This document shows, piece by piece, positions 1-6,734 of a stretch of DNA of 9,964 nt. The notes beneath the pieces are model-generated. The model had not been told where the DNA came from, did not search any database, and saw only the letters and a list, made by a program, of their open reading frames with translations. The translations under genes were made by a program, and so were the position numbers. The stretch's first letter is position 1; each line of letters begins with the position of its first letter. The stretch is from assembly GCA_001917735.1 (NCBI GenBank), contig MNEO01000077.1, positions 1 to 9,964 on the forward strand, written 5' to 3'. The DNA comes from Chloroflexi bacterium 13_1_40CM_68_21. GTDB taxonomy: Bacteria > Chloroflexota > Limnocylindria > P2-11E.

Positions 1-522
1 CGAGCCATACAAGTACGACCTCGGCGCGGAGGATCGCTGGCTCGTGCGGATCGAGGCCGCGCGCCAATGAAGGCGTCGCGGGTCGCGATGGTCTCCGTGC
101 ACGCGTGCCCGCTGGCGAAGCTCGGTGGTCGCGACTCCGGTGGCATGAACGTCTACGTGCGGGAGCTCGCGCGCGACCTCGGCAGGCGCGGCATCGAGGT
201 CGACGTCTTCACGCGCTGGCGGGAGAAAGACGATCCGCGGATCCAGCAGATCGCGACGAACGCGCGTGTCATCCACATCCCCTCGGGCCCGATCGGGTAC
301 TGGCCGAAGATGGCCGTGTACGAGCATCTGGACGAGTTCACTTCGCAGCTGCTCGAGTACGTCGAGGCCGAAGGCCGTAGCTACGACATCGTGCACGCGC
401 ACTACTGGCTCTCGGCGAAGGTGGCGCGGACGCTCGAGCAGCGTTGGAAGACTCCGGTCGTCCAGATGTTCCACACCCTCGGCCTGGTGAAGCGCGAGGT
501 GATGGATGAGGACGTCGACGGC
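1..522. repeat. Direct repeat copy 1 (exact, at least 522 bp, period 677 bp)
   Basis: Bases 1-522 appear to be identical to 678-1199 at a constant offset of 677. The match breaks immediately after GACGTCGACGGC. Copy 1 continues CTCTACGCG (acyltransferase sequence), whereas copy 2 continues GAGAGCGAC (the genuine glycosyltransferase). The left border is not visible because the repeat runs off the window start. The layout is that of a head-to-tail tandem duplication of a unit spanning the acyltransferase 3' end and the glycosyltransferase 5' end. Confidence 0.95.
2..70 (+). CDS. C-terminal end of GNAT-type acyltransferase (Acetyltransf_6-like), cut by window edge
   Basis: The window opens inside a gene whose last 22 codons read EPYKYDLGAEDRW onward and end at TGA 68-70. 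The same frame is seen over a longer stretch at 523-747, where the tail contains RTYDLLRGDEPYKY. That matches the 'FLRGDEPYKY' signature near the C-terminus of the BioF2-like (Acetyltransf_6, CelD/FemAB-related) GNAT family. These proteins usually transfer acyl or aminoacyl groups during cell-surface polysaccharide or peptidoglycan synthesis. The stop overlaps the next ATG (ATGA, 67-70), which suggests translational coupling to the glycosyltransferase reading frame. The family call rests on the C-terminal motif alone, because the acetyl-CoA-binding core lies outside the window, so substrate and completeness are unknown. Confidence 0.6.
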   Translation, partial: EPYKYDLGAEDRWLVRIEAARQ

Positions 523-747
523 CTCTACGCGTTCGCGTACGAAGGGACGCTCGCGCTCTACAACGCGGCGTTCGATCCAACGCTCGCGCCTCTCTCGGTC
601 GGGATCGTGTGCCACGCCTATGCGATCCGCTCGGCGATCGAGGAAGGGATCCGTACGTACGACCTCCTTCGCGGCGACGAGCCATACAAGTACGACCTCG
701 GCGCGGAGGATCGCTGGCTCGTGCGGATCGAGGCCGCGCGCCAATGA
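67..747 (+). pseudogene. Chimeric ORF: glycosyltransferase N-terminus fused in frame to acyltransferase C-terminus
   Basis: This 226-codon frame arises from the tandem duplication. Residues 1-152 are identical to residues 1-152 of the intact glycosyltransferase at 744-2015. They include the acceptor-domain GGMNVYVREL segment, HAHYW and QMFHTLG. Residues 153-226 are the C-terminal 74 residues of the GNAT-type acyltransferase, with the LLRGDEPYKY signature. The junction at 522/523 falls exactly between codons (Gly152, then Leu153), so the frame stays open and ends at TGA 745-747, which overlaps the next ATG. The fragment lacks the whole nucleotide-sugar-binding C-terminal domain of a GT-B enzyme and the N-terminal half of the acyltransferase. 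Glycosyl transfer is therefore not expected. It is most likely a duplication by-product or an assembly error, although a stable, translated chimera cannot be excluded. Confidence 0.8.
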
Positions 748-1199
748 AGGCGTCGCGGGTCGCGATGGTCTCCGTGCACGCGTGCCCGCTGGCGAAGCTC
801 GGTGGTCGCGACTCCGGTGGCATGAACGTCTACGTGCGGGAGCTCGCGCGCGACCTCGGCAGGCGCGGCATCGAGGTCGACGTCTTCACGCGCTGGCGGG
901 AGAAAGACGATCCGCGGATCCAGCAGATCGCGACGAACGCGCGTGTCATCCACATCCCCTCGGGCCCGATCGGGTACTGGCCGAAGATGGCCGTGTACGA
1001 GCATCTGGACGAGTTCACTTCGCAGCTGCTCGAGTACGTCGAGGCCGAAGGCCGTAGCTACGACATCGTGCACGCGCACTACTGGCTCTCGGCGAAGGTG
1101 GCGCGGACGCTCGAGCAGCGTTGGAAGACTCCGGTCGTCCAGATGTTCCACACCCTCGGCCTGGTGAAGCGCGAGGTGATGGATGAGGACGTCGACGGC
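678..1199. repeat. Direct repeat copy 2 (exact match to bases 1-522)
   Basis: This is the second copy of the tandem unit. It comprises the last 70 bases of the acyltransferase frame and the first 456 bases of the intact glycosyltransferase, with a 4-base overlap. The full duplicated unit is inferred to be 677 bp (523-1199), because the part of copy 1 equivalent to 523-677 lies left of the window. No substitution was seen between the copies, so the event is either very recent or artificial. Confidence 0.95.
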
Positions 1200-2015
1200 G
1201 AGAGCGACATCCGCATCGAGATCGAGCGGGAGGCCGTGCGGAGATCGGCCGCGATCGTGGCGGCGAGCGAGATCGAGCTCGGCGAGCTGCGGCGCCTCTA
1301 TCGGGCGGACGCCGCACGCGTCGCCGTGATCCCGTGTGGTGTCGACCCAAAGATGTTCCATCCGGTGCGTCAAGCCGATGCGCGCGAGGCGCTCGGCCGG
1401 GACCAGTGCGAACGGTTGATCCTGTTCGTCGGTCGCATCGAACAGATCAAGGGCATCGACGTGCTGCTGCGCGCGATGGGCGTCCTGTTCCAGCGATACC
1501 CCGACCTCCGCAGCGACGTCTGCCTTCTGGTGGTCGGCGGCGCGCTCGATCCAGGCGACGACGCGCCCGAGACGGAGAAGATCCTCGAGCTGCGGCGGCT
1601 CGTGCACGAGCACCGGATGGAGTCCAACGTAGCGTTCGTGGGCTCGCGCGGGCAGGAGGAGCTCGCGCTCTACTACGCCGCGGCGGACGTCTGCGCGGTG
1701 CCGTCCCTCACCGAGTCGTTCGGTCTGGTCGCCCTCGAAGCCATGGCGTGCGGGACGCCCGTCGTGGGCACGCGGGTGGGCGGCCTGCAGACGGTCATCG
1801 AGCACGGCGAGTCCGGCCTGCTCGTTCCCGCCGGCGATTACAAGGCGCTCGCCGAGGCGATCGCTCAGGTGCTCATGGACGCGCGGCTCCGGATGCACCT
1901 CGCCCACGGCGCGCGCGGTCGCGCCGAGCACCTCACGTGGGAGCGTGTCGGCGACCGCATCGTGGAGCTCTACGAGCGAGTTCTCGCCGGACGTGAGGAG
2001 AAGGTCGCGCTGTAG
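744..2015 (+). CDS. GT4 family glycosyltransferase, MshA-like
   Basis: This is a complete 423-residue retaining GT-B glycosyltransferase that moves a sugar from a nucleotide-sugar donor to a small acceptor in the cytoplasm. The N-terminal domain has GGRDSGGMNVYVREL (residues 20-34), HAHYW (110-114) and QMFHTLG (133-139). The C-terminal donor domain has FVGRIEQIKGIDVLL (228-242) and the EX7E motif ESFGLVALE (324-332), followed by GTPVVGTRVGG. The DSGGMNVYV segment resembles MshA (inositol-phosphate N-acetylglucosaminyltransferase of mycothiol synthesis), and sucrose-phosphate synthase-like enzymes share it. The ATG at 744 overlaps the preceding TGA. An in-frame extension back to 609 would read acyltransferase DNA out of frame and is rejected. 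The next gene, a PIG-L deacetylase, starts on the last base of this stop codon. GT4 membership is firm, but the sugar and acceptor are not known. Confidence 0.88.
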   Translation: MKASRVAMVSVHACPLAKLGGRDSGGMNVYVRELARDLGRRGIEVDVFTRWREKDDPRIQQIATNARVIHIPSGPIGYWPKMAVYEHLDEFTSQLLEYVEAEGRSYDIVHAHYWLSAKVARTLEQRWKTPVVQMFHTLGLVKREVMDEDVDGESDIRIEIEREAVRRSAAIVAASEIELGELRRLYRADAARVAVIPCGVDPKMFHPVRQADAREALGRDQCERLILFVGRIEQIKGIDVLLRAMGVLFQRYPDLRSDVCLLVVGGALDPGDDAPETEKILELRRLVHEHRMESNVAFVGSRGQEELALYYAAADVCAVPSLTESFGLVALEAMACGTPVVGTRVGGLQTVIEHGESGLLVPAGDYKALAEAIAQVLMDARLRMHLAHGARGRAEHLTWERVGDRIVELYERVLAGREEKVAL

Positions 2016-2713
2016 TGGCGACGACGTTCGAGATCCCGAAGAGGGCGATGGCGATCTTCGCGCATCCCGACGACGTCGACTTTGGATGCTCGGGGACGCT
2101 TGCCTCCTGGATCGCGACCGCGGGGACACAGGTCACCTACTGCGTGATCACGAGCGGACAGAAAGGCACGCACGATCCGAAGACGACGCCCGAACAGATG
2201 GCCGAGACGCGCGAGGGCGAGCAGCGCGCCGCGGGCGCGGCGATCGGAGTGAAGGAGTTCGTCTTCCTCGGACACCAGGACGGCGAGCTCGAGCGGACCA
2301 TGGAGCTGCGCGGCGAGCTCTGCCGCGTCATTCGCGAGCATCGTCCCGACGTCGTCTTCACGAACGACCCCTGGAGCCACTACCAGGTGCATCCCGACCA
2401 CCGCGTGGCGGGATGGAGCGCCCTCGATGGCGTGATCGCCGCGCGCGATCATCTTTTCTTTCCGGAGCAGCTGGGGCGCGGACTGAAGCACCACCGCGTC
2501 TCGCGCGTCCTGCTCTTCGGCTCGCGCGATCCGAACATCTGGTTCGACATCAGCTCGTCCATCGACAACAAGATCGCGGCGCTGCGCGCGCACAAGAGTC
2601 AGGTGGGCGGCCGCCGCGACTTCGCCGAGCGCATGCGCTGGTGGGCGACGAACACCGGATCGACGTGGAAGCTGCCGGCCGCGGAAGCCTTCCGCTACAT
2701 CGAGCTCGCGTAG
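2015..2713 (+). CDS. PIG-L/LmbE family zinc-dependent N-deacetylase
   Basis: This 232-residue protein belongs to the family that removes the acetyl group from N-acetylglucosamine conjugates (MshB, BshB, PIG-L). AHPDD at residues 16-20 and HPDH at 126-129 supply the expected metal site: H17, D20 and H129 as zinc ligands, with D19 as the probable general base. The length is close to BshB-type enzymes (about 220-240) and shorter than MshB (about 300). The GTG start at 2015 overlaps the glycosyltransferase TAG by one base (TAGTG), so coupled translation is likely. The leading PKRAMAIFAHPDD fits the family N-terminus. A second possible start is ATG 2048, directly before AIFAHPDD and preceded by AAGAGGG. 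Pairing with an MshA-like enzyme suggests consecutive steps, with the glycosyltransferase adding an N-acetylated sugar and this enzyme deacetylating it. It converges on purH with only 12 bp between stop codons. Confidence 0.88.
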   Translation: MATTFEIPKRAMAIFAHPDDVDFGCSGTLASWIATAGTQVTYCVITSGQKGTHDPKTTPEQMAETREGEQRAAGAAIGVKEFVFLGHQDGELERTMELRGELCRVIREHRPDVVFTNDPWSHYQVHPDHRVAGWSALDGVIAARDHLFFPEQLGRGLKHHRVSRVLLFGSRDPNIWFDISSSIDNKIAALRAHKSQVGGRRDFAERMRWWATNTGSTWKLPAAEAFRYIELA

Positions 2714-2725
2714 CCGGGGCGGCCT

Positions 2726-4315
2726 CTAGTGCTTGAAGTGCCGCCGCCCGGTGAAGAGCATGGCCATGCGGTTCTTGTTCGCGGTGTCGATCATCATCGC
2801 GTCACGGAGCGAACCGCCCGGCTGGATGATCGCGGTCACGCCGGCGCGAGCCGCGACCTCGATGCCGTCGGGGAACGGGAAGTAGGCGTCGGAGGCCATC
2901 ACCGCCAGGCGCGCGTTCTCCCCCGCCTTGCGCACGGCCGTCTCGACCGCCACGACGCGTGACATCTGCCCAGGACCGACGCCGACCGTGGCGAGGCCTC
3001 TCGCAAGAACGATCGCGTTCGACGTCACGTGCTTCACGCAGCGCCACGCGAAGAGCAGGTCCGTCAGCTCCTCGAGCGTCGGGCTCCGTTCGGTCACGAC
3101 CTTGAAGTTACCTTCATCGACCGCGGACTCGTCGGGGGTCTGTACGAGCATCCCGCCGGCGATGCGCTTGTAATCGAACGCGCCGACATCCTTACGCACG
3201 AGCTTGCCGCCGACGATCGCTTGTCCCGGCACCGCGAGGATCTCGAGGTTCTTGCGCTGACGGAGGATCGGAAGAGCCTCGTCCTCGTAGCCGGGGCCGA
3301 TGATCGCCTCGTAGAACGTGCCCTCCATGGCCTCGGCGAGTTCCCGCGTGATGATGCGATTCGCGCCGACGATGCCGCCGAATGCGGACACGGAGTCGCA
3401 CATGAACGCGCGGCGGTAGGCCTTGGTGATCTCGTTGTCCGACGCGACGCCGCACGGGTTCTGGTGCTTGATGATCGCGACCGTCGGCTGCGCGAAGTCC
3501 GTGGCGACGCGCCACGCCGCGTTGACGTCGAGCATGTTGTTGAAGCTGGTGGCCTTCCCGTGCAGCTGCTGCATGCTGGTCATCGCGCCGTCCTCGCCGC
3601 GCACCGCGTAGAAGGCCGCCTGCTGGTGCGGGTTCTCCCCGTACCGGAGGTCGCGCACCTTCCGCAACGAGAGCGTCATCTCGTCGGGGAACTGGACGCC
3701 TGCCTCGGTCGCGAAGCGTGAGGCGATTGCCGCGTCGTACGCCGCGGTGTGCGAGAAGGACTCGGCAGCGAGGACGCGTCGCGTCTCGAGCGACACCTCG
3801 CCGCGCTGCTTGAGCTCGTCGAGGACGGCCGCGTAGCGCTCGGGGCGCGCGACCACGACCACATGCTCGTAGTTCTTCGCCGCGGCCCGAAGCAGCGTTG
3901 CGCCGCCGATGTCGATCTGCTCGAGCAGCATCGCTCCGCTCTTGCCGGCGGCCGCGTGCTCCGCGAATGGATAGAGATTCACGGCGACGAGGTCGATCGG
4001 CTCGATCCCTTCGCGTTGAAGCTCCTCACGATGCGTGGGGTCGTCGCGGCGCGCGAGCAGCGCGGCGTGGATCTTGGGGTGCAACGTCTTCACGCGCCCA
4101 CCGAGGAGCGCGGGAGATCCGGTGACATCCTCAATGGAGCGTGAGGTGATGCCCTCGGCGGCGAGCGCGGCGCGTGTGCCGTCGGTGGCGATCAATTCGC
4201 AACCGAGGTCTTGCAATCCGCGCGCGAACGCGTCGAGACCTGTGCGATCAGAGACAGAGAGGAGGGCTCGCAGCGCGGCTAGTATAGCCAGTCCATGCCC
4301 TTCGATCCCCAGCAC
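2726..4315 (-). CDS. purH: Bifunctional AICAR formyltransferase / IMP cyclohydrolase
   Basis: PurH catalyses the last two steps of purine synthesis: formylation of AICAR with 10-formyl-tetrahydrofolate, then ring closure to IMP. The N-terminal MGS-like cyclohydrolase domain starts at RALLSVSDRTGL and contains GGRVKTLHPKIH and AVNLYPF. The AICAR transformylase part shows RYGENPHQ, LHGKATSFNNMLD, IIKHQNPCGVA (catalytic Lys-His), DSVSAFGGIVGAN, SDAYFPFPDG and IIQPGGSLRD, ending RRHFKH. The usual HGG after KTLHPK is HAA here. The start is uncertain. The conserved protein begins near 4273, where the in-frame codon is CTG; upstream choices are GTG 4315 (used here, 529 aa) and TTG 4336. None has a convincing Shine-Dalgarno sequence, and both upstream choices overlap the divergent membrane gene. 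A TATACT box on the minus strand (4286-4281) would favour a leaderless start near 4273 (515 aa). Confidence 0.95.
   Translation of the reverse strand: MLGIEGHGLAILAALRALLSVSDRTGLDAFARGLQDLGCELIATDGTRAALAAEGITSRSIEDVTGSPALLGGRVKTLHPKIHAALLARRDDPTHREELQREGIEPIDLVAVNLYPFAEHAAAGKSGAMLLEQIDIGGATLLRAAAKNYEHVVVVARPERYAAVLDELKQRGEVSLETRRVLAAESFSHTAAYDAAIASRFATEAGVQFPDEMTLSLRKVRDLRYGENPHQQAAFYAVRGEDGAMTSMQQLHGKATSFNNMLDVNAAWRVATDFAQPTVAIIKHQNPCGVASDNEITKAYRRAFMCDSVSAFGGIVGANRIITRELAEAMEGTFYEAIIGPGYEDEALPILRQRKNLEILAVPGQAIVGGKLVRKDVGAFDYKRIAGGMLVQTPDESAVDEGNFKVVTERSPTLEELTDLLFAWRCVKHVTSNAIVLARGLATVGVGPGQMSRVVAVETAVRKAGENARLAVMASDAYFPFPDGIEVAARAGVTAIIQPGGSLRDAMMIDTANKNRMAMLFTGRRHFKH
4277..4289. promoter_or_regulatory. 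Putative bidirectional promoter core between purH and the membrane gene
   Basis: GGCTA-GTA-TAGCC is a perfect 13-bp inverted repeat. It holds a -10-like box on each strand: TATACT on the minus strand (4286-4281) and TAGTAT on the plus strand (4280-4285). Transcription would begin roughly 6-9 bases downstream, at or next to the CTG at 4273 for purH and the ATG at 4295 for the membrane gene. Neither start has a Shine-Dalgarno sequence. No clear -35 element is visible. This is an inference from sequence, without expression data. Confidence 0.4.
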
Positions 4316-4687
4316 TTCGTTGATCGATTCTTCCAACCATTCAACAGCGAATCCCGTTTCTACTGGCCCGCCCTGATCGCGATTGTGCTGGCCCTCGTCG
4401 CGAACATCATCTGGTTCAACTGGCGCACCCGCACGACGCCTCCGCCCGAGCTGGGCGTGCGACCGTGGGCCTTCTACGTCAACGTGGTCTTCCTCATCTG
4501 GCTCGCCGTCCTGCTACGAGCGACCGCGCCGTTCTGGGTGTTCGGAGTGTCGGTCGCGGCGAACGTCGCGGTCCTCGCGTATCTCTACTGGTTCTACCTA
4601 CCCCCGCGGGAAGCGGCGTGGGAGCGCGAGCAGCGGCGGCAGGCGTACTTCCCGAAGGCGAGCAGGCGCAAGAAGCGACGCCGCTAG
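4295..4687 (+). CDS. Small three-helix membrane protein, function unknown
   Basis: This 130-residue protein has three hydrophobic segments: about 23-42 (YWPALIAIVLALVANIIWF), 58-78 (WAFYVNVVFLIWLAVLLRATA) and 79-102 (PFWVFGVSVAANVAVLAYLYW). A strongly basic tail follows (AYFPKASRRKKRRR, 117-130), probably cytoplasmic. I recognise no enzymatic motif or named family. The ATG at 4295 is chosen because the frame opens there and the hydrophobic pattern begins shortly after. No Shine-Dalgarno sequence precedes it, and a TAGTAT box lies 9 bases upstream, so the mRNA may be leaderless. It diverges from purH and converges on the acylphosphatase gene. The two converging genes share the tetranucleotide CTAG (4684-4687), in which each strand reads its own TAG stop. 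The hydrophobic profile and normal codon use support a real gene. Function is not assigned. Confidence 0.75.
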   Translation: MPFDPQHFVDRFFQPFNSESRFYWPALIAIVLALVANIIWFNWRTRTTPPPELGVRPWAFYVNVVFLIWLAVLLRATAPFWVFGVSVAANVAVLAYLYWFYLPPREAAWEREQRRQAYFPKASRRKKRRR

Positions 4688-4974
4688 CCTTCCCGGGGCG
4701 CGCTCCAGGTCATGTTGAAGCTGTCGTAGCGCGGCTTGCCTTCGAGGTCAGTCCGCTCGACCTCGCTCACCTGCGCGCCGCGCGGCCCCTCGTTGAGCCA
4801 GGACTGCATCGCGGCGAGCGCGGGCTCGTCGCCCTCGGCGAGGATCTCGAGCGCGCCGTCGTCACGGTTCCACACCCGCCCGGTGACGCCGAGCCGGATC
4901 GCCTCGCGCACGGCGTTCGACCGGAAGTTCACCCCTTGCACGATCCCACGCACGATGAAACGGGCGCGCGGCAT
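4684..4974 (-). CDS. acyP: Acylphosphatase
   Basis: This 96-residue protein hydrolyses the carboxyl-phosphate bond of acyl phosphates such as acetyl phosphate or carbamoyl phosphate in the cytosol. The family signature is present: GIVQGVNFR (residues 10-18), with the phosphate-binding loop and catalytic Arg18. GRVWNRDDG (32-40) follows, with Asn36 as the expected catalytic asparagine, and then ALEILAEGDE. The length is typical (about 90-100). The ATG at 4974 is chosen because the protein family starts there; a longer open frame back to 5208 only overlaps polX and adds no family sequence. The start shares its A with the polX stop (TGATG), so translation is probably coupled. No independent Shine-Dalgarno sequence is visible. 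It ends the XRE-TPR/polX/acyP operon. Confidence 0.9.
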   Translation of the reverse strand: MPRARFIVRGIVQGVNFRSNAVREAIRLGVTGRVWNRDDGALEILAEGDEPALAAMQSWLNEGPRGAQVSEVERTDLEGKPRYDSFNMTWSAPREG

Positions 4975-6725
4975 CAGCGGCGGGCTTTGCGCGCCGCGAG
5001 CGCGGCCTCGAGTCCGCGGGTGTTCACGATGGACGCGGCGGTTGCCCAGCCCCGGCGTGCGGTCCCGATACCCTGATCCATCCACTCCAGCTCCTCGATG
5101 GCGTGCGCGTCGGAGTTCACCACGAGAGTCGCGCCGCGACCTGCCGCCTTGCGGATCCACGTGTCGGGAAGATCGAGCCGCTCCGGCCCCCCGTTCACCT
5201 CGATCCACGTGCCCGTCTCGATGGCGGTGTCGATCACGGCATCGAGATCGACCGCGTACGGCTCGCGCTTCTCGAGGAGCCGACCGGTGGGATGCGAGAT
5301 CGCCGTGACGAGCGGGTGGCGCATGGCGCCGGTGATCCGCGCCGACATTGCCTCGCGCGGCTGGCCGAACGCGGAGTGCACGGATGCGCTTACGACGTCG
5401 AACTTGGCGAGCACGTCGTCCGGGTAGTCGAGGTTCCCGTTGGCACGGATGTCCACCTCCGTCCCGACGATCACCCGGAATGGAGCGAGCTCCTCGTTCA
5501 GCTTCGCGGCCTCCGACAGACGCGCCTGAATCCGCTCGAGCGAGAGGCCGTTCGTCATGCCCAGGCCAGGTGAGTGATCGGTGACGGCGAGGTACGCGTA
5601 GCCCTTCGCCCGCGCGCGTCTCGCCATGTCGGCCAGCGGGTCGCGTCCATCGGTCCAGTTGGTGTGCGTGTGAAGATCGCCGCGCACCTCCGCCAGCTCG
5701 ACCAGCGTCGGGAGTGCGCCGCTCTGCGCGGCGTCGATCTCGCCGCGGTCTTCGCGCAGCTCGGGCGGGATCCAGGCCAGGCCGAGCGCCGCGTAGACCT
5801 CTTCCTCCGTCGCCGAGGCGATCTCCTGCCCGCGCTCCTCGGCGCCGACCCGGTAGAGCCCGTATTCGTTGAGGAGCAGCTTGCGGCGGAGCGCGATCCC
5901 GCGCAGCCGCACGTTGTGCTCCTTCGAGCCGGTGAAGTAGAGGAGCGCCGCACCGTAGGACGCGGGGGGCACCACGCGCAGATCGATTTGAAGTCCGCGG
6001 CTCTCCACGACCGACGATTTCGTGTCCCCGCGCGCGAGCACCCGGTCGACGCTCGGTGCGCGAACGAAGGTCTCCATGATCGGAAGGGCATCGTCCGCGG
6101 CGACGACGATGTCGATGTCGCCGATCGTCTCTTTGTAGCGTCGCAGGCTTCCGGCGATCGCGATCCGTTCCATACCGGCCTCGGCGCGCAGATACTCGAC
6201 CATCGCGGTCGCCGCGGCCTTCGCCTCGTGTAGCAGCGCTCGGCCGGTGCGCTGCTTGAGCGCGGCGATCGACCGCAAGATGTTCTCCTCGGTCTTGGCC
6301 TGGATCTTCGGGAGCTGTTGCAGCCGATGATCCTTGGCCGCGTCCTCGAGCTCCTCGATCGTCGTGATGCGCAGGTGGTCGTAGATCGTGCGAGCGGTCG
6401 CGGGACCGACCCCTCCGACACGGAGGAGCGTGAGCAGCCCCGGCGGGACCGCCGCTTTGAGCTCCTCGTGCCGCTTCGAGCTACCCGTGGCGATGATCTG
6501 CTCGATCGCTTCGCCGACCGACGGGCCGACCTTCGGGATCTCCTTGAGGCGCTTCTCCTGCGCGAGCTTCGCGAGCGGTTCGCGCAGGTCGCGGATCGAA
6601 CGCGCCGCGGCGCGATAGGTGACGGCGCGGAAGACGTTCTCACCTTTGAGCTCGAGGAGGTCCGCGATCTCGTCCAGGACCTTCGCGATGGCGTCATTGT
6701 CGAAGGTCAGCGCGTCTCGGGGCAT
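4974..6725 (-). CDS. polX: Family X DNA polymerase with C-terminal PHP domain (PolX)
   Basis: This 583-residue bacterial PolX fills short gaps in DNA repair and usually also carries a PHP-domain exonuclease or AP-endonuclease. An N-terminal helical domain (about 5-75, with KGENVFRAVTYR and IPKVG) is followed by a helix-hairpin-helix (LLRVGGVGPATA, 100-111). The palm has GSLRRY (192-197), catalytic D203 and D205 (IGDIDIVV), D248 (LQIDLRVV) and the nucleotide-binding segment YFTGSKEHN. The PHP domain (about 347-583) retains its metal motifs: DLHTHT (350-355), TDHS (382-385), GTEVDI (421-426), SVHSAFG (448-454), SHPTG (477-481) and NSDAH (537-541). Both activities therefore look intact. The ATG at 6725 follows the regulator stop by 9 bases. 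An AGGA (6736-6733) overlapping that stop provides the ribosome site. It overlaps the acylphosphatase start by one base. Confidence 0.95.
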   Translation of the reverse strand: MPRDALTFDNDAIAKVLDEIADLLELKGENVFRAVTYRAAARSIRDLREPLAKLAQEKRLKEIPKVGPSVGEAIEQIIATGSSKRHEELKAAVPPGLLTLLRVGGVGPATARTIYDHLRITTIEELEDAAKDHRLQQLPKIQAKTEENILRSIAALKQRTGRALLHEAKAAATAMVEYLRAEAGMERIAIAGSLRRYKETIGDIDIVVAADDALPIMETFVRAPSVDRVLARGDTKSSVVESRGLQIDLRVVPPASYGAALLYFTGSKEHNVRLRGIALRRKLLLNEYGLYRVGAEERGQEIASATEEEVYAALGLAWIPPELREDRGEIDAAQSGALPTLVELAEVRGDLHTHTNWTDGRDPLADMARRARAKGYAYLAVTDHSPGLGMTNGLSLERIQARLSEAAKLNEELAPFRVIVGTEVDIRANGNLDYPDDVLAKFDVVSASVHSAFGQPREAMSARITGAMRHPLVTAISHPTGRLLEKREPYAVDLDAVIDTAIETGTWIEVNGGPERLDLPDTWIRKAAGRGATLVVNSDAHAIEELEWMDQGIGTARRGWATAASIVNTRGLEAALAARKARR

Positions 6726-6734
6726 GGGCCGATC

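Noticed and set aside
609..743. N-terminal extension of the glycosyltransferase from an earlier in-frame ATG at 609
   Set aside because: This stretch codes in another frame for the acyltransferase C-terminus. GT4 homologues start at the MKASRVAMVS position.
618..2129. Long minus-strand open frame (503 codons) antisense to the glycosyltransferase
   Set aside because: It lies opposite a clear GT4 enzyme. Its translation is a Arg/Asp/His/Val-rich low-complexity string, as expected from antisense reading of high-GC codons, with no recognisable motif.
2713..2723. GCCG-GGG-CGGC mini hairpin between the converging deacetylase and purH genes
   Set aside because: A 4-bp stem without a T-tract is expected by chance at this GC content and is too weak to call a terminator.
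4975..5208. N-terminal extension of the acylphosphatase
   Set aside because: It would overlap the PHP domain of polX and adds sequence unrelated to acylphosphatase. The one-base TGATG overlap at 4974 is the natural start.
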